A stretch of 64,000 nt of DNA from Streptomyces sp. NBC_01237 (GCF_035917275.1 NZ_CP108508.1:6758001-6822000); one strand, 5' to 3'; counted from the first letter of the stretch, positions 37,743 to 47,430 are shown. Numbers and translations are program-made. The notes: a model not told the origin generated them from the sequence alone.

Positions 37743-38966
37743 CTACTGCCCGGCGTACTTCTTGCTGACGGCCTCGTAGACGCCCTTGGCCTCCTTGCCG
37801 AGGCGCGGGCCTGCCAGCCAGCCCGCGGTGACCGGGCCGATCGACGTGTTGGAGACCAGGGCGGGCTTGCCGTCCCGGCCCGCCGCGACCCAGCCACCGC
37901 CGGAGGAGCCGCCGGTCATCGTGCAGCCGATACGGTGCATCGTCGGTTCGTCCTTGACGACCGAGAGGCGGCCCGGCCTGTCCTTGCACTGGAGCAGCTT
38001 CTGACCGTCGAACGGCGGCGCGGCCGGGTATCCGGTCGCCGTCATGTCCGCGATCTCCGCCACCGCCGGGGCGTTGAACTCCACCGGAAGCGCCGAACCG
38101 ACCGTCTCCTCAAGAGACTTGCCCGTCGCGCCCTTCTCCGGCGTCACATGCAGCACCGCGAAGTCGTACGGAGCGCCCTGTCCGCCGACCGACGCGCCCT
38201 CGGCGATCCACTGCTCGGACGTCTGGGCCCACTGGCCCCACCACACGCCGTACGGTGCGATCTTCTCCTTGGGTGCGTTCTGCAGCTCCTCCAGCGACAG
38301 GCCGCTGTTGTTGTACGCCGGGACGAAGGCGATGTTGCGGTACCAGCCGCCCTTCTTGCCCGCGTGGACGCAGTGCCCCGCGGTCCACACCATGTTGGAC
38401 TTGCCGGGGTTCGCGGGATCCTTCACCACGGTCGCCGAGCAGACCATCGAGCCCTCGGGCCCGTCGAAGAGGAGCTTCCCGGATTCCGGGGCGTTGTCGT
38501 GGTAGGGCGTCGATACGGCCGCGGCCTCGACCGGGGAGGGCGTCGGGTCCGTCACGCCCTCGTCGCCGGAGATGTCGTTGTCGACCGGCTTCTCCGGGGA
38601 CTTGTCGGCATCCCGCATCCGGTCCGGGTCCCAGAGGCCCTCGATGATCGGGTTGACGAAGTCCTTGGCCTCACGCAGCCACTTCTCCTTGTTCCAGTTC
38701 TTCCACTCGCCGTCCTTCCACTTCTCCGGGTCGATGCCGTGCTCCTTGAGCCGGTTCTTGAGGTCGTCCGGAATCGTGACCTTGCCGTCGGACGACTGAC
38801 CGGCCGAGCTGCTCGGCGTGACGCCCGCGTTGTCCTCCTCCGGCCCGCAGGCGGTGGCGGTGAGCGCGAGGACGGCGGCGACGGCCGCTGCGGCGAGCAC
38901 GGGGGAGGGCGTGCGGAGTCGGCGCCTCCCGGGGTGTGCGGCATCGGTCGGGCGAATGGGTCGCAT
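37743..38966 (-). CDS. Trypsin-like serine protease lipoprotein (paralogue 2)
   Basis: Protein of 407 residues with the same layout as the neighbour: signal peptide with lipobox LTATAC near residue 40, Ser/Gly linker, Trp/Lys-rich module (KEHGIDPEKWKDGEWKNW...), then protease domain with WTAGHC, YDFAVLHV and TGGSSGGGW. Its N-terminus is longer and Arg-rich (RRRLRTPS before the hydrophobic core). ATG 38966 chosen; in-frame codons upstream belong to the intergenic region. The pair clearly arose by tandem duplication and has separate terminators. Confidence 0.85.
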   Translation of the reverse strand: MRPIRPTDAAHPGRRRLRTPSPVLAAAAVAAVLALTATACGPEEDNAGVTPSSSAGQSSDGKVTIPDDLKNRLKEHGIDPEKWKDGEWKNWNKEKWLREAKDFVNPIIEGLWDPDRMRDADKSPEKPVDNDISGDEGVTDPTPSPVEAAAVSTPYHDNAPESGKLLFDGPEGSMVCSATVVKDPANPGKSNMVWTAGHCVHAGKKGGWYRNIAFVPAYNNSGLSLEELQNAPKEKIAPYGVWWGQWAQTSEQWIAEGASVGGQGAPYDFAVLHVTPEKGATGKSLEETVGSALPVEFNAPAVAEIADMTATGYPAAPPFDGQKLLQCKDRPGRLSVVKDEPTMHRIGCTMTGGSSGGGWVAAGRDGKPALVSNTSIGPVTAGWLAGPRLGKEAKGVYEAVSKKYAGQ

Positions 38967-39267
38967 CTGGTGATCCCCCTGGGACTTCGACACTCGTGAC
39001 TCAGTACTGCACTTCGGGCATGTGGGGCGTCGGGACACTCCCTCCCACCCCGAGTGCGGCCCCCACTATGCCGGTGCCGATGGGGACGGTGCGCGGCAGG
39101 GCCGTGGTTCCGCGTCCGCAAGGATCTTCCGATTTACCCGTGATCCCCGGCGATCGGCGTCGTTGGTACGTACGGGGGAGACGGGGACAGCGTTCATCCG
39201 CGTAGTTCGCCCGTGGGGCGACGTACTGACGTGCAAGGCAACCGTTATCGCAGGAGGACCTACAGCC
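38967..39267. promoter_or_regulatory. Divergent region before the siderophore operon
   Basis: About 300 bases with no gene. It should hold promoters for protease paralogue 2 and the siderophore operon. I looked for the actinobacterial iron-regulator box (TTAGGTTAGGCTAACCTAA-like) and saw none. AGGAGG at 39252-39257 is the ribosome site of the aminotransferase. Confidence 0.5.
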
Positions 39268-40662
39268 GTGGCCGTGACCGAACCAGCTCCGGTGGCACCG
39301 CCCTCCGCGCACGAGGGCATTCTCCGACGTCAGTCGCTGCGTGAATCGGCTGCCCGCACCTATGCGCGCTCGCTGCCGATCGTGCCGGTGAGGGCGCGCG
39401 GGCTGACCATCGAGGGGGCGGACGGACGGCGCTATCTCGACTGTCTCTCCGGGGCGGGCACGCTGGCACTCGGACACAACCACCCGGTGGTGCTGGAGGC
39501 GATCAGGAAGGTCATCGACTCCGGAGCCCCCCTCCATGTGCTCGACCTCGCCACCCCGGTCAAGGACGCCTTCACGACCGAGCTGTTCGCCACCCTGCCG
39601 CGGCAGTTCGCCGACAACGCGCGCATCCAGTTCTGTGGCCCCGCGGGCACGGACGCCGTGGAGGCGGCCTTCAAACTGGTCCGCGCCGCGTCCGGACGCA
39701 CCGGACTGCTGGCCTTCACGGGCGCCTATCACGGTATGACGGCCGGGGCGCTCGCCGCCTCGGGCGGTGCCCCGGACACCAGTGTGACGCGGCTGCCGTT
39801 CCCCCAGGACTACCGCTGCCCCTTCGGGATCGGCGGCGAGCGGGGGGCCGACATCGCCGCGCACTGGACCGAGCACCTCCTGGACGACCAGAAGGGCGGC
39901 GTCCCCGCCCCCGCCGGGATGATCCTGGAACCGGTCCAGGGCGAAGGCGGGGTGAACCCCGCCCCCGACGGCTGGCTGCGCCGGATGCGGGAGATCACCG
40001 CGGCCCGCTCCATCGCGCTGATCGCCGACGAGGTGCAGACCGGCGTCGGCAGGACCGGCGCCTTCTGGGCGGTCGAACACAGCGGCATCGTGCCCGACGT
40101 GATGGTGCTCTCCAAGGCGATCGGCGGCTCCCTCCCGCTCGCCGTGATCGTCTACCGGTCCGAACTGGACGTGTGGCAGCCAGGGGCCCACGCCGGTACG
40201 TTCCGCGGCAACCAACTCGCCATGGCGGCGGGGGCGGCCACCCTCGCGTACGTACGGAGCAACGGGCTCGCGCAGCACGCCGCGACCCTGGGCGCCCGCA
40301 TGCTCGCCCGCCTCCGGGGGCTGAGCGCGGATCACCCGAGCATCGGCGACGTCCGGGGGCGCGGCCTGATGATCGGCATCGAACTCGTCGATCCCGAGGC
40401 CGCGCCGCTCCCCACCACGACCGGCGGCAGTTCCGCCCCGCCACCACCGGACCCCGTCCTCGCCCGCGCCGTCCAGCAGGAGTGCCTGCGCCGCGGTCTC
40501 ATCGTCGAACTCGGCGGACGACACGGCGCCGTGGTCCGCCTGCTTCCCCCCCTCACCCTCACCGACGAACAGGCGACGGCGGTCGTCGACCGCCTCGCCG
40601 ACGCACTGACCGCCGCCGAGCGCTCGCCGAACCGTCGGGCCGCTGCCGGGTCGAACCACTGA
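39268..40662 (+). CDS. Diaminobutyrate-type PLP aminotransferase of NIS siderophore operon
   Basis: Class III aminotransferase of 464 residues, RhbA/DABA:2-oxoglutarate transaminase-like. Motifs: YLDCLSGAGTLALGHNHP near 55, FCGPAGTDAVEAAFK, GAYHGMTAGALAASG, IADEVQTGVGRTGAFWAVEHSG and the PLP lysine in VLSKAIGGSLPLAV. It would make L-2,4-diaminobutyrate from aspartate semialdehyde. GTG 39268 lies 10 bases after AGGAGG; GTG 39274 is possible. First gene of a four-gene operon whose order matches rhbA-C-D-F. Confidence 0.85.
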   Translation: MAVTEPAPVAPPSAHEGILRRQSLRESAARTYARSLPIVPVRARGLTIEGADGRRYLDCLSGAGTLALGHNHPVVLEAIRKVIDSGAPLHVLDLATPVKDAFTTELFATLPRQFADNARIQFCGPAGTDAVEAAFKLVRAASGRTGLLAFTGAYHGMTAGALAASGGAPDTSVTRLPFPQDYRCPFGIGGERGADIAAHWTEHLLDDQKGGVPAPAGMILEPVQGEGGVNPAPDGWLRRMREITAARSIALIADEVQTGVGRTGAFWAVEHSGIVPDVMVLSKAIGGSLPLAVIVYRSELDVWQPGAHAGTFRGNQLAMAAGAATLAYVRSNGLAQHAATLGARMLARLRGLSADHPSIGDVRGRGLMIGIELVDPEAAPLPTTTGGSSAPPPPDPVLARAVQQECLRRGLIVELGGRHGAVVRLLPPLTLTDEQATAVVDRLADALTAAERSPNRRAAAGSNH

Positions 40663-40691
40663 CCCCGGACACCCCCACAAGGAAGACCGCC

Positions 40692-42581
40692 GTGAACCCC
40701 ACCCACGCATCCGAGGCCGACGGCCCTCTGTCCCACCCGCACCGGGGGCAGGACGGCCCGGCCTGCCCCGGCACGGTCGAGGCGGTGACGGTCCCCCGCC
40801 AGAAGGCCGCACCCCGCAGAGATCTCCGCACCCCCGCAGGCACTCCCGGCGGCTCCGCACCGGCGGATCTCCTGGACCACCCGGATCCGGTCCGGGCCGC
40901 GGACGCGGCGGGCACCGAGAACCTGCTGCGCTGCTGGATCCGGGAGAACGACCTGCCCCGCCCCGACCGCGACACCCTGCGCGTCCCCCTGCCCGCCACC
41001 GGCACCGCCCTGCTCGTTCCCGTCCTCTACTGGTCCGCCACCGGAGCACACCGCTTCGGGGCACCGGCCCTGGAGAGCGCACCCGAGCACGGCCCGGCCG
41101 TCGACGCCGTCACCGTCGCGGCACTCCTCGGCCGCGAGGCGGGCAGCCACGGGGGCGCCGACCTGGTGGCCAGGGTCGCCGACTCGGTACGCCACACCGC
41201 CGACTTCATCGCCCAGCGACGGCGTACCCCGGAAGCTCCCGCCGAGGCCGACCTGTTCCTCACGGCCGAACAGTCCCTCCTGCTGGGACACCCACTGCAC
41301 CCGACGCCCAAGAGCCGCGAAGGTCTCTCCGAGTCGGAGGCGCGCCTCTACTCACCGGAGCTGCACGGCTCGTTCCCGCTGCACTGGATCGCCGTGGACC
41401 GATCGGTGCTGGCCACCGAATCCTCCTGGACCGACAACGGCAGCCCGGTGTCCGCGGAGGCCCTCCTCGCCCCCCACACCGACGGGCTGCGCCTCCCCGG
41501 GAACACCGCGGCGCTCCCGCTGCACCCCTGGCAGGCCGCCGAACTGCACCGCCGGCCGGACGTGTCCGCGCTCCGGGACGCGGGGCTCCTCCACGACCTC
41601 GGCCGGCACGGTGAACGCTGGCACCCCACCTCCTCCATCCGCACCGTGCACCGGCCCGGCGCGAACCTGATGCTGAAGCTCTCCCTCGGCGTACGCATCA
41701 CCAACTCCCGTCGCGAGAACCTCCGCAAGGAACTGCACCGCGGCGCCGAGGTCCACCGCCTGCTCGGCACCGGGCTGGCCGCACAGTGGCAACAGGCCCA
41801 TCCCGGCTTCGACATCGTCCGCGACCCCGCCTGGCTCGCCGTCGACAGCATGGACGGCCTGCCCGTACCCGGCCTCGATGTCATGCTCCGCCACAACCCG
41901 TTCGGACCGGACGACGACGCCGTGTGCATCGCCGGACTCACCGCGCAGCGCCCCTGGCCGGGCCGCACCCAGGTGAGCTCCCGGCTCGCGGAGATCGTCT
42001 CCCGCCTCGCCACGCGCACCGGGCGGACGACCGGAGCCGTCAGCGCCGAGTGGTTCCTGCGCTACCTCGACCGTGTCGTACGCCCCGTGCTCTGGCTCGA
42101 CGCCACCGCCGGGGTGGCCCTGGAAGCCCACCAGCAGAACACGCTGGTTCTGCTCGATCCCGAAGGCTGGCCCATCGGAGGCCGCTACCGGGACAACCAG
42201 GGCTACTACTTCCGAGAATCCCACCGTGCCGCGCTGGAACAGCGGCTGCCCGGCATCGGCACCGTCAGCGACACCTTCGTCTCCGATCCGGTCACCGACG
42301 AGCGCTTCGCCTACTACCTCGGCATCAACAACGTGTTCGGACTCATCGGCTCCTTCGGAGCACAGCAACTCGCCGACGAGCAGCTCCTCCTCGCCGCCTT
42401 CCGCCGTTTCCTGGCCGGTGCCGCGGGGATGGGCTCGCCCCTGCCCGCGTACCTCCTTCACACGCGGCAACTGCGCTGCAAGGCGAACCTGCTGACCCGG
42501 ATGCACGGTCTCGACGAGTTGGTCGGACCCGTCGACACCCAGTCCGTCTATGTCTCCATCGCCAATCCTCTGACCACTTGA
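40692..42581 (+). CDS. IucA/IucC-family NIS siderophore synthetase (first)
   Basis: ATP-dependent synthetase of 629 residues that joins a carboxylate such as citrate to an amine. Motifs: GHPLHPTPKSREG near 208, LPLHPWQAAEL near 277, SSIRTVHRPGANLMLKLSLGVRITNSRR near 315-340, EAHQQNTLVLLD and GGRYRDNQGYYF near 480-500. The first 70 residues are a variable Pro/Ala-rich extension. GTG at 40692, 29 bases after the aminotransferase. By position and motifs it resembles RhbC/IucA, the first-condensation type. Confidence 0.88.
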   Translation: MNPTHASEADGPLSHPHRGQDGPACPGTVEAVTVPRQKAAPRRDLRTPAGTPGGSAPADLLDHPDPVRAADAAGTENLLRCWIRENDLPRPDRDTLRVPLPATGTALLVPVLYWSATGAHRFGAPALESAPEHGPAVDAVTVAALLGREAGSHGGADLVARVADSVRHTADFIAQRRRTPEAPAEADLFLTAEQSLLLGHPLHPTPKSREGLSESEARLYSPELHGSFPLHWIAVDRSVLATESSWTDNGSPVSAEALLAPHTDGLRLPGNTAALPLHPWQAAELHRRPDVSALRDAGLLHDLGRHGERWHPTSSIRTVHRPGANLMLKLSLGVRITNSRRENLRKELHRGAEVHRLLGTGLAAQWQQAHPGFDIVRDPAWLAVDSMDGLPVPGLDVMLRHNPFGPDDDAVCIAGLTAQRPWPGRTQVSSRLAEIVSRLATRTGRTTGAVSAEWFLRYLDRVVRPVLWLDATAGVALEAHQQNTLVLLDPEGWPIGGRYRDNQGYYFRESHRAALEQRLPGIGTVSDTFVSDPVTDERFAYYLGINNVFGLIGSFGAQQLADEQLLLAAFRRFLAGAAGMGSPLPAYLLHTRQLRCKANLLTRMHGLDELVGPVDTQSVYVSIANPLTT

Positions 42582-42660
42582 GCCATCACGTCCCCGAGCC
42601 GTCGCGCCCCTGTGCCACGGGGAAAGCCGACTGACCGACCCAGGAGAGGAGAGCATCACC

Positions 42661-43380
42661 GTGCCTCCCGCCGATGCGCACCCGGAGCCCGGCCCCACCG
42701 CGGCGCCCGCCACCAGCGCCGAGGACACCCTCGACCTGAGGCTCTCCGAAGAACTCCTGGCTCTGTCGGGCGACGACGTGAGAGCGGCCGACGCACGGCC
42801 GGCCGCCTCCGATCTGCTCGGGGATCCCGCCACCTGGCGCCCCGTCACCACAGCCAGGGGCGTGTTCCAGCTGGTCCCGGTACGACTGGAGCGCGACCTC
42901 GCCGTGCTCAGCCGCTGGATGAACGACCCGGCGGTCGCCGCGTTCTGGGAACTCGCCGGACCCGACGCCGTCACCGCCGAACATCTCGGACCACAGCTCG
43001 AAGGCGACGGACGCAGCATCCCCTGTCTGGGCGTGCTCGGCGGCATGCCCATGAGCTACTGGGAGATCTACCGGGCGGACCTGGACCCGCTGGCGCGCCA
43101 CTATCCGGCCCGGCCTCATGACACCGGCATCCACCTCCTCATCGGAGGCGTGAACAACCGGGGCAGGGGCATCGGCGCCACCCTGCTCCGCACCGTCGCC
43201 GACCTCGTACTCGATCACCTTCCCCTGTGCGGACGCGTCGTGGCGGAGCCGGACCTCCGCAATACGCCGTCCGTAGCCGCATTCCTCAGCGCCGGCTTCC
43301 GCTTCTCCGCCGAGGTGGAACTCCCCGCCAAGCGCGCCGCCCTGATGATCCGTGACCGAACGCACCGTGCCCAGCTGTGA
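42661..43380 (+). CDS. GNAT acyltransferase of siderophore operon (RhbD/IucB-like)
   Basis: Protein of 239 residues. The N-terminal 60 residues are a flexible region, followed by a GNAT fold of the IucB/MbtK/RhbD group: LVPVRLERDLAVLSRWMNDPAVAAFWEL, PMSYWEIYRADLDPLARHY, GIHLLIGGVNNRGRGIGATLL and VAEPDLRNTPSVAAFLSAGF. Family members acylate a hydroxylamine or amine of the siderophore building block. GTG at 42661 with AGGAGAGGAG upstream. Sits between the two synthetases. Confidence 0.85.
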   Translation: MPPADAHPEPGPTAAPATSAEDTLDLRLSEELLALSGDDVRAADARPAASDLLGDPATWRPVTTARGVFQLVPVRLERDLAVLSRWMNDPAVAAFWELAGPDAVTAEHLGPQLEGDGRSIPCLGVLGGMPMSYWEIYRADLDPLARHYPARPHDTGIHLLIGGVNNRGRGIGATLLRTVADLVLDHLPLCGRVVAEPDLRNTPSVAAFLSAGFRFSAEVELPAKRAALMIRDRTHRAQL

Positions 43381-43440
43381 ACAACTCGCCGTATTGCCCA
43401 GACCGCTCGAACCCCATCGGTTCCACCCGGAGGAGTCCCT

Positions 43441-45333
43441 GTGCCGAAATACCCTGCGAGCCATGAATCAGCCGAATCCCACGGCCTGCTCAGGACCCCG
43501 GAGCTGAACCGGACGGTCTGGGAGCGGGCGGCAGCCCGGCTGCTCGCCAAGATGCTCGGCGAATTCGCCTACGAAGAGATCATCGAGCCAGTGCAACGGC
43601 CCGGGGAGAGTGACACCTACGCGATCCGGCTCGACGACGGCGCAATTCTGAGTTTCCGGGCGGGCCGCGGTGTCTACGGCAGCTGGCGCGTCGTCCCGGA
43701 TTCGATCCATGTGTGCGAAGGGCCGTCCAGGACCGGGCCTTCCGGCATGCCCCGAGGGCAATCGGCGGGCCGTTCCGGCGAACCACAAGCCCGGACGCGG
43801 CCGTTCCGGGATCCGCTCCGGTTCCTCACCCGTGCCCGCGGTCTCCTCGGACTCGACGGTGCCACGCTCGGCCATCTCATCCGTGAGGTCACCACCACGC
43901 TGGCGGCCGACTCCCGTCTCGATCACACCGCTCTCACCGCCGACCGCCTGGCCGAGCTCGACTACGCCGAGCTCGAAGGGCACCAGACCGGTCACCCGTG
44001 GCTCGTCGCCAACAAAGGGCGCCTCGGTTTCTCCGCGGAGGACACCGCCCGGTTCACCCCGGAGACACGCAGAGCGGTACGTCTGCCCTGGATCGCCGTC
44101 AGCACCCGCATCGCGGGATACCGGGGGGTGACGAGACTGGCCACTCCCGAGCGCCTCTACGCCCAGGAACTCGACGCCCCCGTCCGCGCGTCCTTCGTCG
44201 CCGAACTCAGCTCGCGCGGCCTCGACCCGGAGGACTATCTGTACCTCCCGGTACACCCTTGGCAGTGGAACGAATGGATCGTTCCGCTCTTCGCCCCGGC
44301 CATCGCGGACGGGGACATCGTCGCGCTGCACGCCGACGACGACGCCCGGCTGCCGCAGCAGTCCATCCGTACGTTCTCCAATGTGGGGCGACCCGACCGG
44401 CACACGGTCAAACTGCCGCTGTCGATCCTCAACACGCTCGTATGGCGCGGTCTTCCCACGGAGCGCACGCTCGCCGCGCCGGCCGTCACCGCCTGGGTGC
44501 AGGGACTGTGCGACGCCGATCCGTTCCTGCGTGACACCTGTCGCATCATTCTTCTCGGCGAGGTCGCTTCCGTGGCCGTCGAGCACCCGCTGTACGACCA
44601 TCTTCCCGAGGCGCCGTACCAGTTCAAGGAGATCCTCGGCGCGATCTGGCGAGAGCCCCTGCCTCCTCGGCTGGCACCGGGCGAACGCGCCCGCACCCTG
44701 GCCTCACTGCTGCACACGGACCCCGACGGCCGCGCGTTCACGGCCGAGCTGGTCGACCGGTCCGGACTGACGCCGACCGTGTGGCTCACCCGGCTGTTCG
44801 CCGCTCTGGTGCCGCCTCTGCTGCATTTCCTCTACCGCTACGGAACGGTGTTCTCCCCGCACGGCGAGAACACCATCGTCGTCTTCGACGAACAGGACGT
44901 CCCCGTACGACTCGCGATCAAGGACTTCGTCGACGACGTCAATGTCAGTGCCCTGCCGTTGCCGGAGCACGATTCGATGCCCGAGGACGTACGGCGCGTC
45001 CTGCTGACCGAGGAACCCTCCTTCCTCACCCAGTTCATCCACTCCGGTCTCTTCATCGGGGTCTTCCGCTATCTGTCCCCCCTGTGCGAGGAACAGCTGG
45101 GTGTGCCGGAGAGTGAATTCTGGTCACTTGTCCGGGCGGAGATTCTTCGTCATCACGCCCGGTTTCCCGAGCTCAAGGAACGGTTCGAGACGTTCGACAT
45201 GCTCACTCCGGAGATCGAGCGCCTCTGTCTCAACCGTAACCGTCTGCATGTGGACGGTTACCGCGACCGGCCTCAGCGTCCGCACGCCGCCATCCACGGC
45301 ACCGTGCCCAATCCGCTCCACCCCGCCGTGTGA
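43441..45333 (+). CDS. IucA/IucC-family NIS siderophore synthetase (second)
   Basis: Synthetase of 630 residues. Motifs: GHQTGHPWLVANKGRLGFS near 178-196, LPVHPWQWNEW near 275, QQSIRTFSNVGRPDRHTVKLPLSILNTLVWRGLP near 303-340, FSPHGENTIVVFD near 477 and KDFVDDVN. These resemble RhbF/DesD/AlcC enzymes acting on an already substituted carboxylate. GTG 43441 with GGAGG upstream, 60 bases after the acyltransferase. Last gene of the operon; no exporter, reductase or binding protein accompanies it. Confidence 0.88.
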   Translation: MPKYPASHESAESHGLLRTPELNRTVWERAAARLLAKMLGEFAYEEIIEPVQRPGESDTYAIRLDDGAILSFRAGRGVYGSWRVVPDSIHVCEGPSRTGPSGMPRGQSAGRSGEPQARTRPFRDPLRFLTRARGLLGLDGATLGHLIREVTTTLAADSRLDHTALTADRLAELDYAELEGHQTGHPWLVANKGRLGFSAEDTARFTPETRRAVRLPWIAVSTRIAGYRGVTRLATPERLYAQELDAPVRASFVAELSSRGLDPEDYLYLPVHPWQWNEWIVPLFAPAIADGDIVALHADDDARLPQQSIRTFSNVGRPDRHTVKLPLSILNTLVWRGLPTERTLAAPAVTAWVQGLCDADPFLRDTCRIILLGEVASVAVEHPLYDHLPEAPYQFKEILGAIWREPLPPRLAPGERARTLASLLHTDPDGRAFTAELVDRSGLTPTVWLTRLFAALVPPLLHFLYRYGTVFSPHGENTIVVFDEQDVPVRLAIKDFVDDVNVSALPLPEHDSMPEDVRRVLLTEEPSFLTQFIHSGLFIGVFRYLSPLCEEQLGVPESEFWSLVRAEILRHHARFPELKERFETFDMLTPEIERLCLNRNRLHVDGYRDRPQRPHAAIHGTVPNPLHPAV

Positions 45334-45383
45334 GGCCGGGAGTGATCGCCGTTGTCAGTGGTGCGCCGTAGGGTGGTCGGGCT

Positions 45384-47354
45384 ATGACGAAGCCATCTCT
45401 CCCCGAGCTCCTCCATGCCGCCGTCACCGCCGTCGGCGGTTCGGAAAGGCCCGGCCAGGCCGCCATGGCCGAGGCCGTTGCCGAGGCTGTGGACGACCAA
45501 TCCCATCTCCTCGTCCAGGCCGGTACCGGCACGGGCAAGTCCCTCGGCTATCTGGTGCCCGCGCTGGCGCACGGGGAGCGCGTCGTGGTGGCCACGGCGA
45601 CTCTCGCGCTCCAACGGCAGCTCGTGGAACGAGACCTTCCGCGTACGGTCGACGCGCTGCATCCGCTGCTGCGCCGCCGTCCCCAGTTCGCGATGCTCAA
45701 GGGGCGCTCGAACTACCTCTGTCTGCACCGGCTCCACGAAGGGGTCCCGCAGGACGAGGAGGAGGGGCTCTTCGACCAGTTCGAGGCGGCGGCACCGTCG
45801 AGCAAACTGGGACAGGACCTGCTGCGGATGCGGGACTGGTCCGACGAGACGGAGACCGGGGACCGGGACGACCTCACTCCCGGTGTCTCGGACCGGGCCT
45901 GGGCGCAGATCTCCGTCTCCTCGCGTGAGTGTCTGGGCGCGACCAAGTGCGCGTACGGCGCGGAGTGCTTCGCGGAGATGGCCCGGGAGCGCGCCAAACT
46001 CGCCGACGTGGTCGTCACCAACCACGCGTTGCTGGCGATCGATGCCATCGAGGGTGCTCCCGTGCTCCCGCAGCACGAGGTGCTGATCGTCGACGAGGCC
46101 CACGAGCTGGTCTCCCGGGTCACCGGCGTCGCCACCGGTGAGCTCACTCCGGGGCAGGTGAACCGCGCGGTCCGCCGCGCGGCGAAGCTGGTCAACGAGA
46201 AGGCCGCCGATGCCCTGCAGACCGCGTCGGAGGGGTTCGAGCGGGTCATGGAGCTGGCGCTTCCCGGCCGCCTGGAGGAGGTGCCCGAGGATCTGGGGTA
46301 CGCCCTGATGGCGTTGCGCGACGCCGCGCGCACGGTGATCTCCGCTCTGGGCGCCACCCGGGACAAGTCGGTCCAGGACGAGGACGCGGTCCGTAAGCAG
46401 GCCATGGCCTCGGTCGAGTCGGTCCACAGTGTCGCCGAGCGGATCACACAGGGCTCGGAGTACGACGTCGTCTGGTACGAACGACACGACCGCTTCGGGG
46501 CCTCCGTGCGCGTCGCACCGCTCTCCGTCTCCGGCCTGCTGCGCGAGAAGCTGTTCGCCGAACGCTCCGTCGTCCTGACCTCCGCGACGCTGAAGCTGGG
46601 CGGGGACTTCAACGGGGTGGGGGCTTCGCTGGGGCTCGCCCCGGAAGGCACCGCGGGCGACAACGTCCCCCAGTGGAAGGGCCTGGACGTCGGGTCGCCG
46701 TTCGACTATCCGAAGCAGGGCATCCTCTACGTCGCCCGGCATCTGGCCACGCCAGGACGGGAGGGATCCCGTACGGACATGCTGGACGAGCTCGCCGAAC
46801 TGGTGGAGGCGGCAGGCGGCCGGACTCTGGGTCTGTTCTCCTCCATGCGAGCGGCTCAGGCGGCGGCCGAGGAACTGCGGGGCCGGCTGGACAAGCCGAT
46901 TCTGTTGCAGGGTGAGGAGACGCTCGGCGAGCTGATCAAGAACTTCGCCGCCGATCCGGAGACCTGTCTCTTCGGCACCCTGTCGCTGTGGCAGGGCGTC
47001 GATGTGCCCGGGGCGAGCTGCCAGCTCGTGATCATGGACAGGATTCCGTTCCCCCGGCCCGACGATCCGCTGATGAGCGCCCGCCAGAAGGCCGTCGAGG
47101 AGGCGGGCGGCAACGGGTTCATGGCGGTCGCGGCGACCCATGCCGCGCTGCTGATGGCCCAGGGTGCCGGTCGGCTCGTGCGGGCCACGGGCGACAAGGG
47201 AGTCGTCGCCGTGCTGGACCCCCGGCTGGCCAATGCTCGATACGGGAGCTATCTGCGCGCTTCACTGCCTGACTTCTGGTACACGACCGACCGTAACCAG
47301 GCCCGACGCTCACTGGCGTCCATCGACGCGGCGGCCAAGGCCGACGGGAAGTAG
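45384..47354 (+). CDS. DinG/XPD-like ATP-dependent DNA helicase
   Basis: Superfamily 2 helicase of 656 residues of the DinG/YoaA group. Walker A AGTGTGKS near 46-53, DEAH in VDEAHELVSRV, motif SATLKLGG, and VI in MAQGAGRLVRATGDKG. Four cysteines, NYLC plus ECLGATKCAYGAEC (near 180-195), are placed to hold the [4Fe-4S] cluster of these enzymes. Starts ATG 45384. It converges on lexA, fitting a DNA-repair role, but no LexA box is seen upstream. Confidence 0.88.
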   Translation: MTKPSLPELLHAAVTAVGGSERPGQAAMAEAVAEAVDDQSHLLVQAGTGTGKSLGYLVPALAHGERVVVATATLALQRQLVERDLPRTVDALHPLLRRRPQFAMLKGRSNYLCLHRLHEGVPQDEEEGLFDQFEAAAPSSKLGQDLLRMRDWSDETETGDRDDLTPGVSDRAWAQISVSSRECLGATKCAYGAECFAEMARERAKLADVVVTNHALLAIDAIEGAPVLPQHEVLIVDEAHELVSRVTGVATGELTPGQVNRAVRRAAKLVNEKAADALQTASEGFERVMELALPGRLEEVPEDLGYALMALRDAARTVISALGATRDKSVQDEDAVRKQAMASVESVHSVAERITQGSEYDVVWYERHDRFGASVRVAPLSVSGLLREKLFAERSVVLTSATLKLGGDFNGVGASLGLAPEGTAGDNVPQWKGLDVGSPFDYPKQGILYVARHLATPGREGSRTDMLDELAELVEAAGGRTLGLFSSMRAAQAAAEELRGRLDKPILLQGEETLGELIKNFAADPETCLFGTLSLWQGVDVPGASCQLVIMDRIPFPRPDDPLMSARQKAVEEAGGNGFMAVAATHAALLMAQGAGRLVRATGDKGVVAVLDPRLANARYGSYLRASLPDFWYTTDRNQARRSLASIDAAAKADGK

Positions 47355-47430
47355 GCAGGGGAGTGGGCCGCTCGCATGCTGCAACAGTCGGGGCATGCGG
47401 CGGCGTCGGCCATCGGGTGACACAGCAGGA

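Noticed and set aside
39001..41082. Minus-strand open frame of 693 codons opposite the siderophore aminotransferase
   Set aside because: Antisense of two recognisable enzymes; Arg/Gly-rich composition.
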